Position numbers and translations under genes: made by a program. From assembly GCA_037951105.1 (NCBI GenBank), contig JBAMJV010003105.1:1-64000 (forward strand): DNA of 64,000 bases. Direction: 5' to 3'. Source of the stretch: Echinarachnius parma. Its lineage: Eukaryota; Echinodermata; Echinoidea; Clypeasteroida; Echinarachniidae. Under the pieces are notes generated by a model. The model saw only the letters and a program-made list of their open reading frames with translations. It was not told the origin of the DNA and made no database searches. This document shows positions 25,411 to 36,847 of this stretch, in pieces (position 1 is the stretch's first letter; every line of letters begins with the position of its first letter).

Positions 25411-27015
25411 TTACTAAACCCCTCAAAAAATGTTCGGAAACTCAAGTTTGATCGATTATATCTATTTTATCAAGAAATCATAATGGTTATATTTGGTATC
25501 ACTTGAAAAGGGGGTGTATACCTCTTTAAAATGATACCAAATTCGTAAGCATCACGAGCACGAGGTATGCGCAGTATACTTGAGAATGGGGGAAAGTCAG
25601 AAGTGAAATGTCACAAAATGCGCCAACAAACTTCAGTTGGAAGGTCTGACACCCATATCACGGTCTTTCTCAAGTTCAAATTCTTTCGACGATGAATATC
25701 TTGTCAATGAAGACATACTGTTGAATATGGTATCAGACAAAAGCCTGTTTAATTATCTTTCCAATGACACCTCACTTGGAATAATTATGAAAGCCGAGTA
25801 GGTACAATTAAGGTGAATATTTGGGAGGATCGACAGCAAAATGTAAGCAAAATGCATTTGATTGTGTGAAATTGAAGGCGTTGCATCCAAAAACGACTTT
25901 TGTGGGGATATCTTAGTACTTTACTTTACATAATCATTATGAAATTCAACATTATGTTAAAGCGTGTTGATTTGTCAATGAAATAATGCCCCATTCATAG
26001 TGTTTATGTGCTTGATGTGTGTGTAGTACCTCTAAATGTATGTGGCTCAAAATGACACGTTGCTAGGTCGACTTTCTACCGTTTGATACGTGGTAATAAG
26101 GGCATACCTACACGGTCGAAGAGGGCGCTAATATGCCAGTTCTGGCCAGTTTGCGTAGGTTTAGAGAATTTTGAAGCAGTTTCAATACATCAAGTTTGTG
26201 AGTTTCCTGTATTACACACTCACATTCAGCATAATCATTGCAAATGAGACATCATATTAAAGGTAAATTAACGAGCTTTCCGATAGTGCAAAACGTAATG
26301 ATGATAGAGTTATGATTAATACAACAATATCTTACCGGAATCTTGAAACAAGAAGCCATGGTCTTAAATTCATAGCATTTATAAACCCCCATATCCGGTT
26401 TTACTGCACACACCCCAATAGCATAATTATTACAGGTGAGACATGATTTTAAAGAAAAATAAACACGCTTTCACATGATACTAAATTTACTGATGATTAT
26501 GCAATTTAAAACCCTAAAACATCCCTCCAATAGTTTTTTCGATGCAACGCCTTCAATTTCACAAAAAGAAATGCATTTTGCAACATTTCCCTTTCGGCCC
26601 TCCCCATGTTCAGCTGTACCATACTTAACCTGTTAATACAATTGTTACGGACATAACCGTATTGAAAAGATAGACACATTGGGCTTTAAAATGATACCAA
26701 ATTTGATAAGTTTAAATCATTTGAACACGCTACAATCTTCGATACAACTTGAACATTAAAAAATACGGCACAAGAGTCAAATTTCCCAACTGAATACTTT
26801 CGGCCCGTTTTGCGACATTTGACTTCTGACCGTCCTCCATTCTGAAACGCACTGCGTATTCCCTGATTTGAAATGAATGACAAATAATGTACCATTTCAA
26901 AGGGAAATCATCATGCATTACAATGACACTAAAAGGAAAAAATACAATTTGACAATAAAAGTGATACAATCGATCAAAGTTGAGTTTCTGAACTTTTTTT
27001 GAGGGGTTTAGATCT
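25411..27015. mobile_element. 1.6-kb element with long imperfect inverted arms
   Basis: Left end AACCCCTCAAAAAATGTTC and right end, read in reverse, AACCCCTCAAAAAAAGTTC. The match continues through GATCGATT and GAAAGTCAGAAGTGAAATG with long diverged stretches between. No protein remnant recognised. Confidence 0.55.
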
Positions 27016-27499
27016 ATTTAAAGGACCTAAAGAATACAACGTTCTTTGGCACTTATTCCATAGTTGATGACTTGTAAACTAGGTCTGCCCAAACAACTCT
27101 ATGAAAATCAACACAGTAGTGATTTTAGGCTAATTTTCTGATGCTAAATCTCACTTAGCAGCCACATTACGCCCCGCCCACATTTAGGGTCCAAAATCAG
27201 CAGCGTGACTGACATGTGAATGACAATTCATCGGCTTACGTCATCTTCAGAATTTAGATAGGCGCCGTGTACGGGGCGAAGTTCTTTAGATGACGTCACA
27301 TTTTGGCGATTTAAAAGGGGGCGTTCCCAGGACAATTAGATATTTACTAATTATCCCAAAATGTATTGATTTCATGGGAAATGACTGCCAAATTATTTTT
27401 CTTGAGGAAAAATTACTTATAGAGAGCCTAATTATGCCATCTAGATGCTGTAGTTTAGTTAAGAGGCTAGTACATTTTAGCTATAAGATTACATTTAAT

Positions 27500-28130
27500 G
27501 AATTGTAGAATGTAATTTCAAATAATTTGGTCTCATATATATATATATATACATATATTAGTAAATTGAAATTATGAACTCATTACATAATTCTTCATTA
27601 CTTTGAAAAGATGTAACAAACTATGTTTTTAATTAATTAGATATGTATGTTTTGATCATTCAAGCGCGTAAATAATTGACATAGGAAAATTCTTTTAAAA
27701 TAAAGGAAATAAATACATAAGTAAAGCAAATACAATTTTATATAATTGAACTGATTGTTGATGATTTGCTTCTATATAATTCTGTATAGGCAAATATTTT
27801 AATGGAACTGAATTATATACTGTCGATTTTTCTTGTTTGCATTAGTAACTAGAACAATACTGGAACATAACCAGAATATTACCTAAGACATTAAGGCATG
27901 GGATAATAAATATTATGATGTCGCAGTAAAAGCGTAAGAGCGAAATTAGATTTCCTTTCGACAGAAGTCAAATGTTTGTTACATTTATTTTTGGTGCATT
28001 TTTTGATGTTATAAATTAATGTTTGATGTTCTTACCTTGTACAGAGTGAATGAAATCTTAGTTTTTGTTCATGCATTGTTGATATATAATTCAATAAAGT
28101 GTTTCTGTAAACATCCCTCGTTGTCTTGCA
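27500..28130 (+). repeat. Interspersed repeat copy leading into a GT array
   Basis: 27580-27950 resembles 170-500 (shared ACTGATTGTTGATGATTTGC-like core and an ATTAAGGCAT motif). Confidence 0.5.
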
Positions 28131-28590
28131 CGTGTGGGAGAGTTTCCGCGTGTGTGCATGTGTTTGTTTGTACGTATGTGTGTGTATGTTTGTATGTATC
28201 TGTGCATATATGTATGCGTATGTGTGCGTGTTTGCGTATGTACGTGTATATGTATGGGTGCGTGTGCACGCATGTGTGCATGTATGTGTGTAATTGCATA
28301 TGCGTGTGTGTATATATACGTGTATATAATATACGTGTATATAATATACGTGTATATAATATACGTGTATATAATATACGTGTATGTATGTATGTATGTG
28401 TATGCGTTGGTGTGTGTATGTGGTGTATGTTTGTTGGTATTTATGTATGAGTATGTGCATGCGTGCTTTCTGGGCGTGTGTGTATGTGTGCGTGCGTTGT
28501 GTGTATGTGTGTGCGTTTGTGTGTGTTTGTATGTGTGTGTGTGCGCGCATGTGTGTGTGTGTGTGTGTGTGTTCACCCCGGCATTCTTGT
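28130..28590. repeat. GT-rich microsatellite with a 15-bp minisatellite
   Basis: GTGTGT-TATG tracts. At 28312-28382 the unit GTGTATATAATATAC is repeated four times exactly. Confidence 0.9.
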
Positions 28591-28949
28591 GGGGTCTCGT
28601 GTGGGTACAATTATATACTTGTGGGGTATTTTTTCCTTGTGGGGAATAAATCATGGACCTCACTAAGGAATAGCCTTAAATCGGCGTATTTAGCTTCAGA
28701 GAGTTATGTGACAAAATCTTGTGACTGTGCCCCATAAATTATACTTGAGGAATTTTTTTTTTCTAGACATACCCCTACCCTCTCATGCACTCAGAAGGTT
28801 GCCTTTTTTCGTTGCAAAGATTTTGTGAGAAAAAAACAGTTTGTAGTAGCACTCCTTCAGCCTGTAGTAGCATAAGTACCCCACAAGTCGGGTGCCCACA
28901 AGTATGCCCGGGTAAGTATGTGTGTGTGTGTGTGTGTAGGGGGTGGGGG

Positions 28950-29125
28950 GAGGAGGCGGTGGGGGTGGGAGAAGTAGCATGTCTTACTTCTTTTTATTTA
29001 TTGTTAAATCTCCTTTGTGTTTATTTTTTTGTGAATTACACTTGATTTGTACACTTGTATTATTTAAAATGTTATTCAATTGTAAATGTTATGTTAATTT
29101 GGAGAAATAAAAATCACTTTAAAAA
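28950..29125 (+). repeat. Retroposon-like repeat with poly-A end
   Basis: G-rich start, then ATTACACTTGATTTGTACAC, AATAAA and A9 at the end. Inverted copy at 2140-2350. Confidence 0.6.
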
Positions 29126-29290
29126 AAAAGTGTGTCGTGTTATATTTGGTTGTACTTGTAAGCCTAGCGGTATTATCAATTACAATACCACGTTACCCGT
29201 TCAATCTACTAGATGTTATAATCCCGAAATAGTAACTAACTGACCCACCAGGCTCCAATAGACAATACATTATTCGGGTGAAGAAAGAAG

Positions 29291-29400
29291 CATGGTAGCT
29301 TAGCGGTTAGAAAATCCACCTCGTGCACGGCAGGTCCTGGGTTCGTACACTGGCAGGGGAATACCAAAGGCTGTCAAAATGGTACATTCTGCTTTTTAGC
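29291..29400 (+). mobile_element. tRNA-like sequence, probably SINE head
   Basis: TAGCTTAGCGG matches the tRNA A box exactly and GGGTTCGTACA approximates the B box about 40 bp on. The arms do not fold cleanly as a tRNA, so a SINE head is more likely than a tRNA gene. Poly-C tracts follow at 29634-29740 and 29844. Confidence 0.45.
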
Positions 29401-30183
29401 CAGACAATTGATATTTAAATAATGGAGAAAGAAAAGTTAAACACATGGTGTAAACATAGGACTAGCCTTCTTCTATAGCTTTCACTTCGTATAGTGGATG
29501 TGTGGCCTAGGACTAATGCATCTGAGATACGCGCCGCTTTATGTGCCCATTTGGCTCGGGAAGGACTTTAAATCTAAGGGAAGGTGCACCCCCTCCCACC
29601 CATGTTTCCGTAGACAATTAATTAATTGGGTGACCCCCCCCCCCCCACCCCCCATTAAAGTTCCCGTTCACTATGAATAAATAGAGTGAAGTAAGGAAGT
29701 TGCCCTCCAACCGAAACCCCCCCCCCCCCCACTCTTCCAACCCCCAGGTGCCCGTACAGATACTTTATTAAATAGGTGAAGCAAGAAAGATTTCCCTTAG
29801 GTTACCATAGGCAATATATTAATTGGGTGAATTAAATAAGAACCCCCCCCCTCCCTTTATTATATGTCCAGTATAAAACAAGAGCTCATTGTATTGTAGC
29901 TAATTATGCCGGAAATTAGAGTGATGATATCCTTTCCACTAATAGTAGTCTTTTGACAAGCCTGTCTCGTCTGAGCTGAGTTGAATGCACGGAACGACTG
30001 GACATCGCGACTACAATGCACACTCTCGTGGCTTCACCACGCGTTCAGTCGTTCCTGCAGCGCAGCCATTTAGACGCGATCGCCTTGTTAAAAGGCTACA
30101 CTACTAGTTGATCAGTGTTCACGCTTAAGCTATTTTGCGAATATACCAACTCTATTCGATTATGCATTGATCTATATTTTTCA

Positions 30184-31140
30184 CCATAGAGTGACAGCAC
30201 TTAATTTGATGAATGTCTTAGCAAAAGTTAATTAGCAAGATTGACATCAGTTTTATCGATCGTTAATTTTACGTTAATTTTACAGGGATCGTTTAAATTT
30301 CACTAAACGATGGAAACAGTGGCTTAGCGTGGTCGGACTGATGGGGGGGGGGGGGGGGGGCACACAACATTATTGGGGGGCACACCTTATGTATATCTTT
30401 GTTTTTTCAAAAGATTTCCCCTGTTTTCTATTGCTTTTTTCCAAATTATTTGGGGGGGGGGGGGGCACGTGCCCCCTCCCCCCCCCCCCGTAGCTACGCC
30501 ACTGGATGGAAATGTATGATATAAGAAACCATGACAGGACGTGGCTCCTCAGCTGGTACAACAAGCAAATAAAGTTAATTATTCTTTTCCGCATATGTAT
30601 ACGGGAGATTTTTCCCCGCGGGAGGTGGAGCGGGAGGGGGCCGGTTGCCCGAGTACCATCGCTTGTTGCCTACAAATAATAATCTTCCCCCGATAATATA
30701 GTTTGGCAGTTGCATTACTTGACTTTTTAGCTAAGAAACGCTCGAGGATACACCCCCTCCCCTAACCACTACATGACAATGGATTTGGATCATCATTATA
30801 CGCTATTGATAGTCTATAATTAATTATTGTTTACGTAGAAGCCTTTTGTGGAGCAGTTTTACTGTGAATCAAATGCCCAACTGTGATGGGTAATCAACCA
30901 CCCATCCGATCTCGCCGCAAAACATACACACACACACGCACACATACACACATACATACACAAACCCACACATACATGCACAAATACATACTCACACATA
31001 CATAAAACATACATACATACACGCACTCATAAACACATAAATGCATAAACATAAACGTACATACACGCTCACAAACAAGCATGCACACATACACACATGT
31101 ACAAACTCACGTATACACACGCACACGCGCGCATACACAC
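30184..31140 (+). repeat. Interspersed repeat copy ending in a CA array
   Basis: Parallels 545-1370: AGTGACAGCACTTAATTTGA, later ATAATCTTCCCCC and a CA/ATAC array at 30915-31140. A hAT-type MITE has inserted into it at 30317-30504. Confidence 0.6.
30309..30512 (+). mobile_element. hAT-type MITE with perfect 8-bp target duplication
   Basis: 188-bp element at 30317-30504, beginning CAGTGGCTTAGCG and ending TAGCTACGCCACTG, with poly-G and poly-C interior. GATGGAAA is present immediately on both sides (30309-30316 and 30505-30512). CAG...CTG ends with 8-bp duplications are the hAT signature. No coding sequence. Confidence 0.85.
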
Positions 31141-32180
31141 ATTGATAGTGGTACGCACCAGAATACATACAAATTCGACGCAGTTATTTGGTTTTACATT
31201 ATTTAGGTTTATATAAACTATGCATACAATCAAGATAAACTAAACCACTCTGTATAAAGTAAGACAAAATAAATGATTGAATACATAATTATAGTAAAAT
31301 ATGAGATCATTGCACTTCAGACAAGGAGACGTACTCACAAAACTTAGCTTTTACACATGAACTAATTTACTATCAATTGTACATGCCTTGAGCTCGTAGC
31401 TTATACATTTACATGCTCTATTTGTCAATGCTTAAAATAAGATATTCTTGACCCGATGAAATTTAGGTAAATTAAAACATTTGCATATGCAGGCTAAAAT
31501 GAACATCAAAACATATACGATAAGTCCACTAAAGTTATATTTAATTACATGTATGTTAGTATTTAATTATATATTTTATCCCCTTTCAAACATTCTTATA
31601 ACAAAATAGTGTTCATACAAAGGATAACTACGTGCATGACTTTGATATAAATAAGGATCATACATGTAGACTTACTAATACACACATTAAAGGCCCGTAC
31701 GGAACAATAATGGCATTTTTTTGCAAAATGTTGGGTATGTATTTGATTTCACAAATCGGTACAAAACCATATAAGTATGTGTTGTTCTTTACCTGGTGGT
31801 GCACTTAAAAAAAAGTATGTATGTGATTAAATGTATTTGCTACTAAATGGTGGTCTACAAATTGAATTTATCTGAAGATATGAAGAACTTAGTTCCAAAA
31901 GGCGCTAGATCCACTTTCCATACAAAATTTATTTTACGATATCGGTACATCAATAAGCTACGTAGCTATCTAGATATCCAAATTAAAGGACGATTTTACT
32001 GAAATAGAATTAAAACATGTTCAATTGCAATGTCCCCATATGCATGCGTAAGCATACAACGCACCCCAAGGCTGTCAACCCTGGCTACGGGCGTGCTGTC
32101 TAAAACGCACGTTGACATGGGGTGCGTTATTTACAAAAACGGGACCGAGACCAAGACCACTATGCCATTTTTTTATTTTA

Positions 32181-32189
32181 TTTTTTTTA

Positions 32190-32225
<36 letters not shown>
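32181..32225. repeat. (ATT)n microsatellite
   Basis: About 14 TAT/ATT units. Otherwise 31141-33325 shows nothing recognisable apart from a poly-C at 32935-32950. Confidence 0.9.
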
Positions 32226-33325
32226 GGTTTTCCCGGCCAATTTCGTCAAAATAGCACTGAAATGTTCATTAACAGCACGCAATTTAGAACGAAATTGAAT
32301 GAAGATCAGGATCGTGTTTCAATTAGCAAATCATTTCATTCAATTTTATTTTTGGACCGTGCGATTGCCAACTTTTGTCAAACCGAATTGAAATAACACC
32401 ATTCAACTTAGAAAATCAGGTGAAGAGCATTCGATTTCGTCCTCAAAGATAAAATGTAGGCGTTCATACATTCTATTTCGTCTGCGGGCTAACATCTTTG
32501 AAATGTGTGCAATCCTTTTCATTAATATTTAATTTCTTTAGTTGTATTGTTTTCCTATAAAGCTACTCGCTCGTTTCGTACACATAAGAGTGTAGCTGTA
32601 TAGGAATAGGCCTATACAATTCCATTTCACTTTATTAGCAGTATGTATCTCAAAAAGAAAGATTAAAATAACTCTTTAAAAAACAGAATAAAGACAAATA
32701 TAGATAAAGAAATGACCCAAGCACTGTGTGAAAAATGGAAATGAAATGAAAACATGAAACAAGTGTATGACTTAACATAACATTACAATTACCAGTTAAA
32801 TGTGAAAATGTGAACATTAATTAGCAGTGTTGTAAAAAAAGAATAAAGAAAAATATGACCTAAAAAAAAACCTGCCTTGGGTGGGAGTGGTGGTTGAGGA
32901 GTGATGAAATAATGGGAAATAGGGAAGTAAATTGCCCCCCCCCCCCCCCTCCGCCTTCATAATGCGTCATACTGTATGATTGTTCTGATCGTTCTTATTT
33001 GAATGATAGATGTGCAAAGAAGCACGCCTGAAAACGAAATAGAAAACCCAAATCGGTCCGAAATCTAAGGTCAAGCAAACTGGCGCGAATTTGAATGACG
33101 GATGTGTATTGCCAAATTGTTTGACATTCTGACCAATTTGAATACGTTGTCGTTGTAAACTGAATGCAATTTGACGAAGATGAATGTTCTGGAGTTTAAA
33201 ATTGAACAGTGTAAACAGCAGGTTTACAAAAATCACGCAAACTTGAATAATTATGCCTGCTAGTTTGACGAATTTGGCCGGGAAAACCTATATTATTATT
33301 TTATTTATATATATATATATATAAG

Positions 33326-33485
33326 GCGCCAGCGTTCCAAGCTGGAGACCCGGGTTCGAGTCCTGGCGGAGACCAATTTTTCGACCAGTGCCTTTTTTCA
33401 TTTGGAGGATTAAAGGGAGGAACAATGCTTATTAAGCTACGCCTATTATTCTTCCTTCTCAATCATTTATGATTATTCTTTGCAA
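33326..33485 (+). mobile_element. tRNA-derived SINE, 5'-truncated copy
   Basis: Shares GCGTTCCAAGCTGGAGACCC, the B box GGTTCGAGTCC, and the tail through TTTTTCATTTGGAGGATTAA to TTCTTTGCAA with 60824-61011. It starts inside the tRNA head. Located just beyond the 3' end of gene B. Confidence 0.8.
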
Positions 33486-33691
33486 CTATATATATATATA
33501 TATATATTTTTTTTTTTTTGGGGGGGGGTTAACAAAACCGATCGTTGCCCGAATTCACTGGTTAAATGGCCGAAACCGATTTCCTTCATTCATGTTTTGT
33601 TGTTGTTGGTTGGGGAGGGAGGGGTGCGTAACCCCCCCCCCCCCCCCCCCCCCCCCCCAGGCCTCCTCACCCCTGGCTACGACTCTGCTGT

Positions 33692-33822
33692 CTACAACAC
33701 AAGTTGACAGATGGCCGCCATCCTGTAGCCGCAGTCGATGTCATTCCAGCTGGTATCCGTCGAGTAGATACAATTTTCAGGAATACCTTCGTAGTACACT
33801 GTTGGTTCACCCACTCGCCATG
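33692..33822 (-). CDS. Gene B terminal exon: CTLD-2 C-terminal part and stop
   Basis: Encodes [26 protein letters not shown] and MAAICQLVL then TAG. WND is intact; the specificity tripeptide reads EPT. It shares the PENC and ICQ-V-L ends with gene A's last exon. Acceptor TCACAG. Confidence 0.88.
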
Positions 33823-36412
33823 CTGTGAAGTTGAGTGCACAGGGAAAACAATATAATAGATAATTACGTTAAATACATGAGTAAATCACATACAAAAACA
33901 TTGTTGATTCAAAGAGATTATTTACGAAATGCGAATAAACGCAAGCTTTAAAGGGATAGATCCTCTTTTGCAAGCCAAAATTCAAAAGTTGCGAGGTTAT
34001 TGTCTTATATGAAAGGAAATGTCATTTAATAGCATGCCTGAAAAAATTAGGGCTTGAAATCTCTTTTTCGTGGAGTTATAGACCTAAAACTGATTACATT
34101 GTTGGACGACGGTTTGATGGGTACACCCGTATTTTCGGCCGGTGAGTAAGTTCGTGCACAGATTTCACGGAGTGCCAGATCGGTATGCATGACCCGTATG
34201 TGACCCGCGCTAGCTACGTGACCTGCGCATAAGTACTAATGTGTGAGCGTTTACCAAGCAAAATACGTAATTATATATTCTTTATTTTTTAGATCTTTTT
34301 CCGTGACATACGTTAACAAATCGTCGGTGATATCACGTACCGGCGAATGTTTGGTTCTGCGCGCTAACGAGATTTCGAGAAAAACGCGTTTAAAGTTTCC
34401 CAACTTCTTCTATCATAAAATAAACAGTTTTAAACAATCAAATTGCAATAAAAGTTCGAAGGTGACGAGAGAGGAATATTCTCTTCAATATGACCCTGAA
34501 AATAACCTACCTTAGGCTCTCGATTCTGTGTAATATCACTGCATAGATCGTTCGTCGGTACGTAGGGTCCTGGATTCAAACTGCTCAATGCGAGTGCCTC
34601 TACGTACCGACGAACAATCTATGCAGTGATATTACACAGAATCGAGAGCCTACGGTAGGTAGGCAGAGAGAAAAAAGTTAGTGGAAAAAGTATAAGGGGA
34701 AAACATTTCAGGATAATTCGTGGGTGAATACAAATTGTAGCCAGCAAGTGGCAACTTAGGTAAAACACGACAACTTCTTAACGAGAATGCCTCACCCCTG
34801 TATTCAGAGATCGTGCCGCTCCCATCGGCCTCACACACGACTTCCCCTCCGTCTACTAGGCGATGACAGTTGATCCACACTGCATCTAAACCGAAATCAT
34901 TCAGCGCGCTACATCCCTGATCGGTATTAGAGGTTGGGCTGCAGAAGTCTATGACGTCACTGGTCTCCTTCACAGAGCGCGGAAATACAAGAGATACGTT
35001 GCGCGCGGTTGCGTTGATGGTAATCGGGCCGAGACCGCGGCAGTAGTCACGTGCGCTTGCCCAGTTCATTCCATGCGGGGCCATACGGTAGCACTTTTCA
35101 TCGTAACACTGCCACTCTGAGAAATTAGGAGAAAATAAAAATAGAAGTGGTAGTAGTAGACTTAGATTTTTTCTTCATGTATATTAAATGACAAATACTC
35201 ATATTTACAATTTGGTACCTTGACATTTGTTCGAATATTGGTATTAAACATGTTACACAAACATATTTATAACATTTAAAAGATGCTTATTAATTTCAAT
35301 TGAACTATCGATTTGACTGTAATAGTTTTGCTTTCATAGTTAAATGATCTCACTATCGTTGTTTAGTTACTTCACGATTATATTTTGCAGTGAATTAATT
35401 GTCTTGTGTTATTAAAATACTTGAATTATATGAATATGCTTTTATAATAATATCATTGTCATTATTAACTTAGAACAGTTAACATTATGAATTACTTTAT
35501 ACCACATATACATGTATAGTTATAAATTACTTTATACAATTCATCGTTGTAATAATTGCATTTGATTGGCAGTTATGCACGACGATTTTCTTTTTTTTTG
35601 TGGAGGGTAGGGGCAGTTTATGATACAGTGATTTACTTTTGTATATTTGTATTCAACATTGATTTAAATTCGAATTTAACAATTGATATATTGTATTAGT
35701 TATAATATATATGTTTTGATGCATCAATGTACACTGATCCTTTTATCACTGATGTTGGTCAGTTCGAAATGTAAACCAATATAAACGGAACACAAAAAGT
35801 AACTTCAGCCTAAGCAATTGCCCATAATGTCATTACCGATTATTGTTTCATAATATCATCTTACCACAATATTGGCACAGTTGTTATGTTCGATATGTGC
35901 GAAAATCAGAGATATGCATTACTTTATGGCTAAATGAGGAGAGATTAAAGACAAAATGGCCCAAATCAAAAGTAACAAGGTATTGCAGTTTGATATTCCA
36001 TTAATTTGTTATGTTTGATGGCACATGTGGTATAAATGCATTAATTGCAATTGTTAAACAGTGCATTTTTTCATGTTTCAACTCTCAATAATTTGTAATG
36101 ATGATAATACTTTTGCGAATTTTGAAATATGAAAATGTTTTCTGTAATTTGTGCTCACTCAACCATAGATTAATGGTTACCTCTTATTTATACACATTGT
36201 TTTACTAACGACGAAATCTTGAAAAGATTTTTGGTTTTGAAATTAGGGGGAATTGCTTAGGGGTGAAGTTTGTGTTCGGTTTATAATTAAAGTATACTAA
36301 ATACATGTATTAGTAATAGTAATAGTAACAGTAGTATAAGTAGTAGCAGTAGTAGCAGTAGTAGTAGTAGTAGCAGTAGTAGTAGTTGTAGTAGTATTAG
36401 TAGTAGTAGTAA

Positions 36413-36510
<98 letters not shown>

Positions 36511-36643
36511 ATAGTAGTACTAGTAGTAGTAGTAGTAGTAATAGTAGTAGTAGTAGTAGTAGTATGATATCCTAAATATTGTCAACATCATTATGTGTAG
36601 TAGTAGTAGTAGGTGTTGTAGTAGTAGTAGAAGTAGTGTAGTA

Positions 36644-36692
<49 letters not shown>

Positions 36693-36764
36693 CAGCAGAA
36701 ACAGTAGCAGTAGCAGTAGCAGTAGCAGTAGTAGTAGTTGTAGTAGTATTAGTAGTAGTAGTAA

Positions 36765-36847
<83 letters not shown>

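Noticed and set aside
28019..28663. Long Cys/Val/Tyr-rich and His/Thr-rich open frames
   Set aside because: Artefacts of the GT array and its complement.
34243..34515. 90-residue plus-strand open frame
   Set aside because: It overlaps repeat R5 and runs into the hairpin; R5 copy 1 does not keep the frame.
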